In this document: in pieces, positions 15,389 to 23,828 of the stretch
Layout: each line of letters begins with the position of its first letter
How positions within the stretch are numbered: position 1 is the first letter of the stretch
Assembly: GCA_031082125.1 (NCBI GenBank)
Contig: JAVHLM010000009.1
Coordinates: forward strand, 1-64,000
DNA length: 64,000 bases
Direction: 5' to 3'
DNA from: Candidatus Eremiobacterota bacterium
Lineage (GTDB): Bacteria; Vulcanimicrobiota; CADAWZ01; Ess09-12
Notes under the pieces: generated by a model
What the model was told of the DNA's origin: nothing
Database searches by the model: none
The model's input: only the letters and a program-made list of their open reading frames with translations
Program-made: the position numbers and the translations under genes

Positions 15389-17119
15389 CTAAATATTCTT
15401 GATGAGCTGGAAGACAGGGAGAAAGGCCGCGAGGACCACGAAGCCCACGACGATCCCCAGACCGAAAAGCATGAGAGGCTCAATTACCGAGAGGAGGCTT
15501 GACGTGGCAGTGTCAACCTCAATCTCGGCAAGATCCGCGAACTTGTTCAGAAAGACCGAGACGTTCCCCACGTGCTCGCCTGCAGCCACCATATAGACCA
15601 TAGACCGAGGGAACACGGGAAAATTTCCCAGGGCCTCTTCGAGGCTCGAGCCGTGCTCCGAGAGCAGGGTGGCCATCCCCTCAATGGCTTGGTCTATCTC
15701 TGAATAGCCCATGGGAGTCTTTTTCAGTGTATCGAGCGCATAAAGAAGGCCCCCGCCCCCGCTCAGCATCACTGCAAGAGTCCTGGCGAGCCTCGCAAGT
15801 GCCGAGGCTAACATAAGGTGACCCACGACAGGGAGCCTTGAGAGAAGATCGACTATTCTCCTTCTTCCCGCAGGGTTGCCATATAAATAGGAGAGCACAA
15901 GAGCCGCCAGTGCCGCCATTACCAGCGATAAGGACACTGAAACGAGAGGCGTGGAGGTAATTGACAGAAGGGCTCTGGTAGCCCATGGGATCTCTGCCCC
16001 CTCAGCCGCGAAAAGAGGCATGAATTTCGGGAAAATATAGAACACCAGGAATGACACCATCAGTATCGATGAGACAAGCACAATAAGCGGGTACACAAGT
16101 GCCTGCACAAGATGGCACCTTTTCCTTTCCTCCTTGGCCAGATACTCCGCCATGGCTCTCATACCCTCAGGGAGGTTCCCCATCTCTTCATTCTGCCTCA
16201 CTACATTGATATAAAAAGAAGAAAAGGCATCGGGGATGAGCTCCATCGCCCTCCATAGGCGGTGGCCCGACTGGACGGAGGCCGAGATTTTATCGGAGAT
16301 CCGGTTCAGGTTTGCATCGGAAGTCTGGCTGAGCACTTTGAGGGCAGCCACATACCCCAGGCCCGCGTTGAACATCGTGGAGAACTGAAGGGTGAAAAGG
16401 CACAGGGAGCGGAGCGAGAGCTTTCTTATAATGCCCTGCTTCACGTGGTCCTGCTTTTTTGCCGGTCCTGACGATGGGCCCCGCGCCGCGCCGACCTTCG
16501 AGCCTTCCCCTGCCGGTGGTGCCGGCGAGGTTTCCCTGCCGGGGAGCTCTTTTCTTTGAATGCCGGCCTGCCTTGCTCCCGCGTCCTCCCTGCCGGTGAG
16601 CCCTGTCGCCCTTTCCGAAGCCTTTTTTGACTCCGCCTTTCTCCTCACGGCGATCTTCCTCAGCGACTCACGGATTCTCGGATCCAGACTCACCAGGAGC
16701 TCATAGTCCTCTTTTTTCAGCAGATAGGCCGTGATATCTTCTTCGGCCCTTACGGAAGCCATGCGGACCCTCTCATCGAGGTGAGCAATCTCGCCGAAAT
16801 AGCTGGGGGCCCTGAGGGTGGCGACCTTTATCTCACGGCCTTCCCCATCCTCCCTGAGGACCGACACCGACCCGGAGGTGAGGATATAAAAAGCCGAGCC
16901 GGCGCTTCCTGCCCTGATGACATAGCTTCCCTTGTCAAATGTTATCCTGATAAGCTTTTCCTCAAGGCTGAGGAGGACTCTCCCCGGGACTCCTTCAAGA
17001 AAGTCCAGTCTCTCAAGCATTTCCCTCAGATTTTCTTTTTTCACGGGCACCGCTCTTCTCCTTCGAGGCGCCTTCCCGGGGGACGCCGTTTCACCCTGGG
17101 GAACCTGCCCATCAGGCAT
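15389..17119 (-). CDS. PilC/GspF platform protein fused to a cyclic-nucleotide-binding domain
   Basis: A 576-residue fusion. Residues 39-155 form a CNB (cAMP-receptor-type) domain: GSAFYILTSGSVSVLRE, then a phosphate-binding cassette YFGEIAHLDERVRMAS that keeps the conserved Glu and Arg contacting a cyclic nucleotide. A Pro/Ala/Gly-rich linker (155-240) leads to two type II secretion F domains (about 240-365 and 445-570) with three strong membrane segments. PilC/GspF proteins sit in the inner membrane and couple the pilus ATPase to pilin extrusion; here nucleotide binding could gate assembly. The start at 17119 lacks a clear Shine-Dalgarno site, and an internal Met (34) is possible. No PilB, PilT or PilM gene is in the window. 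It is divergent from the RsbU-like gene and convergent with pilin cluster 1. Confidence 0.88.
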   Translation of the reverse strand: MPDGQVPQGETASPGKAPRRRRAVPVKKENLREMLERLDFLEGVPGRVLLSLEEKLIRITFDKGSYVIRAGSAGSAFYILTSGSVSVLREDGEGREIKVATLRAPSYFGEIAHLDERVRMASVRAEEDITAYLLKKEDYELLVSLDPRIRESLRKIAVRRKAESKKASERATGLTGREDAGARQAGIQRKELPGRETSPAPPAGEGSKVGAARGPSSGPAKKQDHVKQGIIRKLSLRSLCLFTLQFSTMFNAGLGYVAALKVLSQTSDANLNRISDKISASVQSGHRLWRAMELIPDAFSSFYINVVRQNEEMGNLPEGMRAMAEYLAKEERKRCHLVQALVYPLIVLVSSILMVSFLVFYIFPKFMPLFAAEGAEIPWATRALLSITSTPLVSVSLSLVMAALAALVLSYLYGNPAGRRRIVDLLSRLPVVGHLMLASALARLARTLAVMLSGGGGLLYALDTLKKTPMGYSEIDQAIEGMATLLSEHGSSLEEALGNFPVFPRSMVYMVAAGEHVGNVSVFLNKFADLAEIEVDTATSSLLSVIEPLMLFGLGIVVGFVVLAAFLPVFQLIKNI

Positions 17120-17171
17120 TTGATGGAATCTTATTCATTAAAGGTGCTTCTCTCTCCTCCCTGGCCCCTCA

Positions 17172-17200
17172 TTGACAAGAGGGCACCGCGGCAGTATAAT
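17172..17200 (+). promoter_or_regulatory. Perfect consensus sigma70 promoter of the partner-switch operon
   Basis: TTGACA (17172-17177), exactly 17 bases, then TATAAT (17195-17200): both hexamers are perfect. The expected transcription start is near 17207, upstream of the GAF-RsbU-RsbW gene. Confidence 0.85.
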
Positions 17201-17260
17201 CAGAAAGATCCGGGAATGCACAGAGAAATCCATAATCCCGGCGGCGCGCACGAGGAACGT

Positions 17261-19018
17261 ATGGAAGACCGCTATAAGTTTTACTATGCCATCGGGCGCC
17301 TTTTCAACTCGAGCCTCAATATAAACCTGCTCCTGGATATTGTGCTCTCCAGGATCGTCGAAGAGATGAATGTCGAGGCGGGATCTTTCTGGCTCTATGA
17401 CAACGAGCGCGAGATGGCCATCTGCAGCTCCTGCCAGAGCCCTGGAGGCAACGCCGTCAAAAGCTCATCGATCAGCGTGAACATCGGCGTCAAAGGTTAC
17501 TGCATGCGCAACAGGAAGTCCATCATCATCGAGGACACCTCGCAGGTCCCCTGGTTCAACAACGAGTTCGAAAAGAAGATGAAGCTCAAGACGCGCAACA
17601 TGCTCTGTATTCCCCTCATGCACAAGCAGGGCCTCATGGGGATCCTCGAGCTCATCAACAGCAGGCGCACCCCCATACCCTTCACGCAGGACGACATAGA
17701 TCTGCTGGAGCCCCTGGCGAACACGGCGGCCATGGCCCTTCACAGCGCCCACCTCTTCACCGGCATCGCCGAAAAGGACAGGATGAAGAAGGAGCTTGAG
17801 TTCGCATCGTTCCTGCAGTCGGCCATTCTCCCCATCAAGAAGATCGCCACGCCCTTCTTCGAGATGCGCGCCAAGCTCGTGCCCTCCAAGGAGCTGGGCG
17901 GCGATTTTTATGACTGGCGCGAGCTCGACGAGGACAAGTTCCTCTTCCTTATCGCCGATGTCTCGGGGAACGGGAACCCCGCCGCCATCTTCATGGCCAT
18001 CGTGAGGAGCGTCCTCTGGACAGTGAGCAATTTCTTCCACGATCCCCAGAAGATCTGTGAAAAAACCAACGAGTTCGTGCGAAAATCCACAAGGATCGAT
18101 ATGTTCGTCACGCTCCTTCTTCTCATAGCCGACATGAAGAAAAAGACCCTCAAGTATGTCTCGGCGGGCCACAATTCCGGCCTTCTCATCAGGAAGGACG
18201 GGGAGCGCATTCCCCTGAAGACCAAGGGCCTTCCGCTGGGAGTCATCGAAAAATCCACCTATGAGCAGAAAGAGGTCACCATCCAGGACGACGACCTCCT
18301 TATTCTTTACACCGACGGCATCACCGAGACCCTCAACGCCGACGAGGAGGAGTTCGGAGAGAAGCGCCTTGAGAAGCTCATCATGAAGTACAGGAACCTT
18401 GAGATCAAGGAGATATTGAACCTCATACTGAACAAGCTTGACAACTTCTCTGAGGGAAGCGAGATACAGGATGACCGCTGCATGCTCATGGTGAGGCTGA
18501 AGGAGGGCGCCGATGTCTCGAAGCTTGCCAGGTCCAAGCTCCGCTCCTTCAGCATGAATGTCTCTAACGAGATGAGCGAGGTGATAAAGATCCTTGAATA
18601 TATAGAGAAGCTGGCCCAGAGCGCCGGGTTCTCAAGGGAGGAGATCAACGACATCCTCATCTCCACCGAGGAGACCTGCGTGAATGTGATAAGATATGGG
18701 CTCCCCCGCAAGGAGGTAACCCACTTCGAGATTGAGTCCTTTGTGGAGGGCGACAAGCTCACCATCACGGTGAAAGATCGGGGGGTCCCCTTCGATCCTA
18801 CGAGATTCATCGATTCCGCATCCAACTATCCCTCCAAGCGCAGGGAGGCAGGCGGGTACGGCCTGCTGCTCATCAGGCAGCTCATGGACGAGATAAATTA
18901 TCAGTATGACGAGGAAAAGGGCAACACGACGACGCTCATCAAGATCAAGAAGAAGATAAGGCTCGAGCCCGAAATGCAGAAACTCATCAAGGTTGATGCC
19001 CTCAAGGGAGCAAAATGA
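17261..19018 (+). CDS. GAF-PP2C-HATPase fusion (RsbU plus RsbW in one protein)
   Basis: 585 residues. A GAF domain (about 15-170) precedes a SpoIIE/RsbU-type PP2C phosphatase with LGGDFYDW, IADVSGNGNPAAIFM, SAGHNSGLL, LYTDGITETLN and DDRCML. The last 140 residues are an RsbW-like GHKL ATPase/kinase (STEETCVNVIRYG, VKDRGVPFDP, GGYGLLLIRQL). In partner switching the kinase phosphorylates a STAS antagonist and the phosphatase reverses this. Here both activities sit on one chain, and a STAS protein is encoded two genes downstream. The ATG at 17261 has GAGGA upstream; an ATG at 17216 is also downstream of the promoter. It overlaps the next gene by 4 bases (ATGA). Confidence 0.9.
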   Translation: MEDRYKFYYAIGRLFNSSLNINLLLDIVLSRIVEEMNVEAGSFWLYDNEREMAICSSCQSPGGNAVKSSSISVNIGVKGYCMRNRKSIIIEDTSQVPWFNNEFEKKMKLKTRNMLCIPLMHKQGLMGILELINSRRTPIPFTQDDIDLLEPLANTAAMALHSAHLFTGIAEKDRMKKELEFASFLQSAILPIKKIATPFFEMRAKLVPSKELGGDFYDWRELDEDKFLFLIADVSGNGNPAAIFMAIVRSVLWTVSNFFHDPQKICEKTNEFVRKSTRIDMFVTLLLLIADMKKKTLKYVSAGHNSGLLIRKDGERIPLKTKGLPLGVIEKSTYEQKEVTIQDDDLLILYTDGITETLNADEEEFGEKRLEKLIMKYRNLEIKEILNLILNKLDNFSEGSEIQDDRCMLMVRLKEGADVSKLARSKLRSFSMNVSNEMSEVIKILEYIEKLAQSAGFSREEINDILISTEETCVNVIRYGLPRKEVTHFEIESFVEGDKLTITVKDRGVPFDPTRFIDSASNYPSKRREAGGYGLLLIRQLMDEINYQYDEEKGNTTTLIKIKKKIRLEPEMQKLIKVDALKGAK

Positions 19019-20538
19019 ATACGGCGAAAGCACTTCATGTGATGCTTGTTATCGGGGACAGCGCCCTCAGGGAGCACTGCGCGGCGCAGCTCTCCCTTGA
19101 GCCCACGCTCCACCTCACCTCCCTCGAGAACAGCGATGAGGCTTTGCGGGAGCTTGCCGCCATGAGCTATGACATGGTCATCATCGAGGGGGGGGGCAGG
19201 ACCGGGATACCTGGTGACTTCATCAGGAAGATAAGGACAGACTACCCTGCCCTTGGAATAATCCTCATCCTGGACGGCAGCGAGGACATGAAAACCATGC
19301 TGCCTGAGCTTGAAGAGCTGAGGGTGAACCTGGCGACAAGGGCTGAGCTCCTGGAGTTTCCCGCCCGGTTCCCCCATGTCATTGCCAACATCAAGCTCAG
19401 GAAAAAAGAGAGAATCGAGTGCGAGGAGCGCATCAGGACAATCTACGAGCGCATGAAAAGCATCTTTGACACTCTCGGGGAGCGCCATGTCGAATCCATT
19501 GCCATCATTGACTCAAGCTACAGGGTTCATTTTCACAACAGGCGCGCCGCCGAAGGGAAGGAAGCATCAAGGGATATGCCCTGCTTCAGGCTCTATTACG
19601 AGCGGTCAACGCCCTGCGAATTCTGCCTCCTTAAAAAGGTCCTCGAGAGCGACAGCCTCATGAGCACCGAGATCTCCACCGAGGAGGGCAGGGAATACTT
19701 CCTCATGATGATGCCCTTTGTTGACAGCGACGGCGAGAGGAAGGTCCTCAGGATCATGAGGGACATCACTGAGTGGAGAACCCTGAACAGGCAGATGCAG
19801 CGCCAGGTTGACGAATTCTTCAGCATCTTCAACTGCCTGGACCTCGGGATCTATATAGTCGATCCCGAGACTTACACGATACTGGCGGCAAACACCCAGG
19901 CCATCAAGCTTCTGGGCGAGAATCCCGTTGACAAGAAGTGTTTCGAGGTGCTCCTCAAAGGCCACTCGGCGCCTTGCTCACACTGCGATAACGCCCTCAT
20001 CTCACGGGGGATCATCCAGTCGGGGACACTGCCCTGGGAGTTCAAATCGGCAGCCCATGACCGCTGGTACCGCTGCATCAGCAAGATAATCTCATGGCCG
20101 GGGAAAAAATTCGCCAAGATGGAAGTGATAATGGACATCACGGAATCAATGCGCACCGAGCGTGAAATCAACACCCTCAGGGTCTTTAAAGATAAAATAA
20201 GGGCACTCCCCCACCTTGCCCTCATGGAGTTTGACAGGAAGGGCAAAATCATATATGCTAACGAGGCCTCGGCGGCGATGCTGGGAAACTGTTCCGAGGA
20301 ACTCATGGGCCTCTTCATATGGCAGCTCCCCGATGATTCGTGCAAGGAGGCCATCTACCGCACCATCGAAAGACCGGGAGCGACGGACAGGGAGGCACTG
20401 GAGTGCACCCTCAACGGGAAGGAGAAAAAGGTGGAAGTCCATCTTAACTTCATCCTGCACAGGGATGTGAAAGGGAGCCTCATCGACGGGTCGGTCTTCA
20501 TCATTGAAAAGCCCAGAAAGATCACCAGGTTCTATTGA
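19015..20538 (+). CDS. Pseudo-receiver plus multi-PAS signalling protein
   Basis: 507 residues. Residues 7-125 resemble a receiver domain, but the phosphorylation site reads YDMVIIEGG, with Glu58 in place of Asp. Three PAS-like domains follow (about 150-255, 268-375 and 395-500). Two of them carry the pattern C-x-n-PC-x2-C (MPCFRLYYERSTPCEFC and KKCFEVLLKG with APCSHC), which could bind metal, a cluster or heme. There is no kinase, cyclase or DNA-binding output, so it is probably an adaptor that acts through protein contacts. Translation is coupled to the upstream phosphatase/kinase by the ATGA overlap, which suggests it is a sensory partner of that module. Confidence 0.8.
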   Translation: MNTAKALHVMLVIGDSALREHCAAQLSLEPTLHLTSLENSDEALRELAAMSYDMVIIEGGGRTGIPGDFIRKIRTDYPALGIILILDGSEDMKTMLPELEELRVNLATRAELLEFPARFPHVIANIKLRKKERIECEERIRTIYERMKSIFDTLGERHVESIAIIDSSYRVHFHNRRAAEGKEASRDMPCFRLYYERSTPCEFCLLKKVLESDSLMSTEISTEEGREYFLMMMPFVDSDGERKVLRIMRDITEWRTLNRQMQRQVDEFFSIFNCLDLGIYIVDPETYTILAANTQAIKLLGENPVDKKCFEVLLKGHSAPCSHCDNALISRGIIQSGTLPWEFKSAAHDRWYRCISKIISWPGKKFAKMEVIMDITESMRTEREINTLRVFKDKIRALPHLALMEFDRKGKIIYANEASAAMLGNCSEELMGLFIWQLPDDSCKEAIYRTIERPGATDREALECTLNGKEKKVEVHLNFILHRDVKGSLIDGSVFIIEKPRKITRFY

Positions 20539-20561
20539 TTCACCGCACAGGAGGTGTTTTT

Positions 20562-20927
20562 ATGACAGCAATAATCAAGGAATCATCAATAAATCCAGAC
20601 TATACCATACTGAAGCTCAAGCACAAGCTTGACACCGTTTCAGCCGAGGTGTTTGAGACGCAGATAAACGAGCTCATCACCAAAGGGAAAACCAATATCA
20701 TCATAGATTTCGAGGAATCAAACTACCTGAGCAGCATGGGCCTCAGGGTCCTTTTCTCGGCATCACGCCTCCTCAATGAGCAGAACCGGCGCCTGATCCT
20801 CATCAACGTGGGTCCCACGGTGATGAAAGTCATCAATATAGCCGATTGTGCCGATCTCTTTGAGATCTTCGAGAGCGAGGAGAAAGCCCTTGCAAGTCCC
20901 GGATCCAACCCGACATGCAAAGGATGA
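20562..20927 (+). CDS. STAS-domain anti-sigma factor antagonist (RsbV/SpoIIAA type)
   Basis: A 121-residue protein with the STAS fold. The phosphorylation loop reads NYLSSMGLRVLFSASR, matching the family's S-S-x-GLR-x-L, with the conserved Ser present. It is the expected substrate of the HATPase kinase and the PP2C phosphatase encoded at 17261-19018. The ATG at 20562 has an AGGAGG site; a longer in-frame start is less likely. The last 15 residues after the fold are unstructured. It lies 23 bases after the pseudo-receiver gene and 16 bases before the DUF47 gene, so it belongs to the same operon. No sigma factor or other target is present in the window. Confidence 0.92.
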   Translation: MTAIIKESSINPDYTILKLKHKLDTVSAEVFETQINELITKGKTNIIIDFEESNYLSSMGLRVLFSASRLLNEQNRRLILINVGPTVMKVINIADCADLFEIFESEEKALASPGSNPTCKG

Positions 20928-20943
20928 CAGGGAGGACTGCCAT

Positions 20944-21573
20944 ATGAAGCTTCAACTTTTCCCCAAGAATGTAAAGTTCTTCGATCTCTTCAAGGAGGAG
21001 AGCGACCTCGTTGAGAAGGCCGCTGAGGCCCTTAACGGGCTTTTCTCAAGCTTTGAGAATATCGAGGAGAAATGCAGCACCATCAACAGGCTTGAAAACG
21101 AGTGCCACACGCTGGTGAGAAGGATCAACAAGGAGCTTTACCGTAACTTTATCACCCCCCTGGACCGCGAAGACATCCACTCTATCAACCGCAGGCACCA
21201 CGAGGTGGCTTTCATAATCAAGGCCATCTCGGTGAGGATAGGCCTTTTCAACCTCCCTTCCCTCACGGCCCCCTCGGTGGAGATCATCTCGATCTTCAAC
21301 AGGATGATCAAGGAAATTAAATCCCTGATGGACGGCCTTGAGAAGATCAAGGACATTGATGAGAACATGAAGCGCATCGAGGAGATGAAAAAGCAGGCTG
21401 AAACGCTGCTTCGGCTCGCTTATGCCGAGCTCTACGAAGGCTCCCGCAAGACGCCGGAAGATGTGCTCTATATCCTCCAGTGGTCGCAGATTTATGATCT
21501 CATCCAGCAGGCCCTTGAGTCCACCGAACGGCTTGCCACTGTCATAGAGGGCATCACGCTGAAGAATGGCTGA
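20944..21573 (+). CDS. DUF47/PhoU-like protein
   Basis: A 209-residue, nearly all-helical, charged protein of the DUF47 (PhoU-like, Pit accessory) family. Hallmarks are the opening LFPKNVKFFDLFKEESDLV, the repeated E-x3-D/H metal-binding helices (INRLENECHTLVRRI; DREDIHSINRRHHEVAF) and a second three-helix half. Such proteins usually sit beside Pit transporters and are thought to modulate phosphate uptake. Here the gene lies inside a regulatory operon and the pit gene is elsewhere. The ATG has AGGGAGG upstream, and the 3' end overlaps the radical SAM gene by 8 bases. Confidence 0.88.
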   Translation: MKLQLFPKNVKFFDLFKEESDLVEKAAEALNGLFSSFENIEEKCSTINRLENECHTLVRRINKELYRNFITPLDREDIHSINRRHHEVAFIIKAISVRIGLFNLPSLTAPSVEIISIFNRMIKEIKSLMDGLEKIKDIDENMKRIEEMKKQAETLLRLAYAELYEGSRKTPEDVLYILQWSQIYDLIQQALESTERLATVIEGITLKNG

Positions 21574-22504
21574 ACTTGATCCCCTTGAGCGGCATTACCG
21601 CACCTACCCGGTGTACCTGCGGAGGCGCTTCGGCGCCCCTGTTTTCCGTATCAGCATTGACGCCGGATTCAGCTGCCCCGGCAGGGACGGGGGAAAGCCC
21701 TGCATTTACTGCAACAATGAGAGCTTCAGCCCCTCACTTTCCAGGAGCACAAAGCCCGTGAGCTTCCAGATAAGGGAGGCCCTCGCCAGGAGAAGCTGGA
21801 GGGGCCGTTACGGGGGCTTCATTGCCTACTTCCAGCCCTATACGAACACCTATGCACCTGTAAAACACCTCAAGGCTCTTTACGAGGAGGCTCTCGCCGT
21901 TGATGGCTGCCTGGGGATCTCCATCGGGACAAGGCCTGATTGCGTCGATGGCGCGGTCCTTGATCTCCTCGCCGAACTTGGCAGCCGGGCCTTTATCACC
22001 GTCGAGTACGGCCTCCAGTCGCCCCATCAGGAAAGCCTCCTATGGATGAAACGGGGCCATACGCTCGAGGCATTCCAGGATGCCGTGCGGAACACCTCAT
22101 TGCGGAGCATTGCCACTGGTGCCCATATCATCCTCGGCATCCCCGGCGAGACAGAGCCACAGATGCTTGAAACGGCTTCAATTATCTCGGGGCTCCCCCT
22201 CACGTTCCTCAAAATACACCAGCTCCAGGTGGTAAGGGGTACGGTGCTCGCCGAAATGCATGACAAAAATCCCTTTCCCCTCTGGAGCCTCGGGAAGTAC
22301 GCCTCCTTTCTCTGCGATTTCATTGAAGAGCTGAGATACGACCTGGTGATCCAGCGCCTCTACTCCCATTCCCGCCCCGACCTTCTGATAGGTCCCCTCT
22401 GGGGCGGGGACCGGCACCATATCGAAAATTTCATTCACAGGACCATAAGGGCAACAGAGGTTCAGCAGGGAAGGAGAAGAGGCGGCCAGGAAGGGAATCC
22501 ATGA
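21566..22504 (+). CDS. Radical SAM protein, TIGR01212/YhcC family
   Basis: 312 residues. An early cysteine set C37-x8-C46-x2-C49 (SCPGRDGGKPCIYCNN) would bind the 4Fe-4S cluster. YFQPYTNTYAP, GTRPDCV, VEYGLQS and HIILGIPGE are typical of this family, which is related to the Elp3-like radical SAM group. The substrate is not established; roles in tRNA modification have been proposed. The Arg/Gly-rich last 15 residues are beyond the fold. It overlaps the DUF47 gene and precedes a soluble kinase gene by 36 bases, so it appears to be carried in the signalling operon. Radical SAM chemistry fits an oxygen-poor lifestyle. Confidence 0.88.
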   Translation: MAELDPLERHYRTYPVYLRRRFGAPVFRISIDAGFSCPGRDGGKPCIYCNNESFSPSLSRSTKPVSFQIREALARRSWRGRYGGFIAYFQPYTNTYAPVKHLKALYEEALAVDGCLGISIGTRPDCVDGAVLDLLAELGSRAFITVEYGLQSPHQESLLWMKRGHTLEAFQDAVRNTSLRSIATGAHIILGIPGETEPQMLETASIISGLPLTFLKIHQLQVVRGTVLAEMHDKNPFPLWSLGKYASFLCDFIEELRYDLVIQRLYSHSRPDLLIGPLWGGDRHHIENFIHRTIRATEVQQGRRRGGQEGNP

Positions 22505-22540
22505 AAGATAGAGAAGGCATGCCACAGCGAGGTGAGCTCC

Positions 22541-23236
22541 ATGCAGAATGAAACACCGGTGAACGACCCTTTTCTCTCAATCGTCTCCCATGACCTCAAG
22601 GCTCCCGTCGGCCTCATCATCACCTACTCCTCGATGCTCAGGGATTCCCTCAACCTCTCTCACGACGACCATGACATCCTGGATGAGATCCTTCTTGCTG
22701 CTCATTCCCTGCAGATACAGGTGAACAACCTGGTGAACGCAACGAAAATAAACAGGGGTGACCTGCTGTACGACATGAAGACTTATCATCTCAGGAGCCT
22801 CATAGACCATGTTCTGGAGATCATCCAGCCCCAGTGCAGAACCAAGGGGATCGAGATAAAGAATTTCATTGACGAGAACCTCTGGATCAAGGGCGATTTC
22901 GAGAAGCTCCAGGAAGTCCTGATGAACCTCGTCAAAAATGCCATCCAGGCTTCGCCAAGAAAAAGCACCGTCACCGTGGCTGCACGGAAAGAGGGAGGAA
23001 ATGCTGTGATCGAGGTCCAGGATGCAGGGAAAGGGATAGAACCTTCGGATCTCGAGAGGGTCTTCCTCGCCGGGGAGAGGGGGTCTGACAGGAAAACCGG
23101 CGCAGGCCTGGGTCTCTATATCGCCCGAGCCATCGTGAGAGCTCACGGGAGCGATATCAACGTGGTGAGCGAGCCCGGCAGGGGAGCCTCCTTTTCATTC
23201 AGCCTTCCGCTCTCCGACCCCGAGAAGGAGGAATAG
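22541..23236 (+). CDS. Soluble histidine kinase core without sensor domain
   Basis: A 231-residue protein consisting of only HisKA and the ATPase domain. SIVSHDLKAPVGLI holds the phosphoacceptor His, NLVKNAIQASP the N box, VQDAGKGIEP the G1 box and GAGLGLYIARAIV the G2 box. All catalytic motifs are intact, unlike the kinase-like protein at 5309. With no input domain it must be controlled by partners, perhaps the pseudo-receiver/PAS protein of the same operon. GAGGTGA precedes the ATG at 22541; a GTG three codons earlier is in frame. The 3' end overlaps the convergent HD gene by 38 bases. Confidence 0.88.
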   Translation: MQNETPVNDPFLSIVSHDLKAPVGLIITYSSMLRDSLNLSHDDHDILDEILLAAHSLQIQVNNLVNATKINRGDLLYDMKTYHLRSLIDHVLEIIQPQCRTKGIEIKNFIDENLWIKGDFEKLQEVLMNLVKNAIQASPRKSTVTVAARKEGGNAVIEVQDAGKGIEPSDLERVFLAGERGSDRKTGAGLGLYIARAIVRAHGSDINVVSEPGRGASFSFSLPLSDPEKEE

Positions 23237-23828
23237 GCTTCTCTTCCCTTCCGAAAACAGCTTCGACCTCCTGCCTGAAATCCCGGAGCAGATTCTCATG
23301 GGGCGTGCATGCAAGCCTTTCCTGGAATATCTCCAGCAGGGCGCGGTAATACCAGCACTGATCCGCCATGGAACGCTTGAAGCGATTCCAGAGCCTCTCC
23401 TTATGGGTGATATAATCACGGTGGATTGTTCTTATGTTGTCAAGCTTGTCAGCGATCTCCACAAGAAGGCACCTCTCATTCATGCTCCTCAGGCTTGCAA
23501 CGGTGCTCTCCTTTCTCTCTTCCCAGGACCTGCTCTTGTCGCTCTGTGACACTGCCTCAACGAAGGCCGTGACTTCGGGACCGAATTCCGCTGCAAGGTC
23601 GGCAGCCGTTGTTCTTGTGTCCTCCAGTGTGTCATGGAGGAGCGCTGCGGCAATGACCTCATCTTCGCAGCCCGCTTCTATGAGAATAGCCGCAGCATTG
23701 AGCGGGTGGATGAGATAGGGCAGCTCCGTGCCCTTCCTGAACTGCCCCCTGTGGGCTCGCTCAGCAAAGGCCAGGGCCCTGAAGACAAGCTCTCTCTTCA
23801 CATGCACCTCCTCCTCTGCCGAAAGCAC
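23199..23828 (-). CDS. HD-domain phosphohydrolase, SpoT/MESH1-like
   Basis: 209 residues. FAERAHRGQFRKGTELPYLIHP, AALLHDTLEDT and EIADKLDNIRTI are the metal-binding and substrate segments of the (p)ppGpp-hydrolase-type HD domain of RelA/SpoT. No synthetase, TGS or ACT domain follows, so it is a stand-alone small hydrolase. It probably degrades guanosine tetraphosphate or a related nucleotide, with Mn2+ as the usual cofactor. The C-terminal 60 residues are helical. It is convergent with the kinase gene and is not obviously in an operon. The function is assigned from motifs; substrate specificity cannot be read from them. Confidence 0.85.
   Translation of the reverse strand: MLSAEEEVHVKRELVFRALAFAERAHRGQFRKGTELPYLIHPLNAAAILIEAGCEDEVIAAALLHDTLEDTRTTAADLAAEFGPEVTAFVEAVSQSDKSRSWEERKESTVASLRSMNERCLLVEIADKLDNIRTIHRDYITHKERLWNRFKRSMADQCWYYRALLEIFQERLACTPHENLLRDFRQEVEAVFGREEKPIPPSRGRRAEG

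Noticed and set aside
16781-17215. Long upstream extension of the GAF-RsbU-RsbW gene
   Set aside because: It lies opposite the N-terminus of the PilC fusion gene and upstream of a perfect promoter whose transcript would start near 17207.
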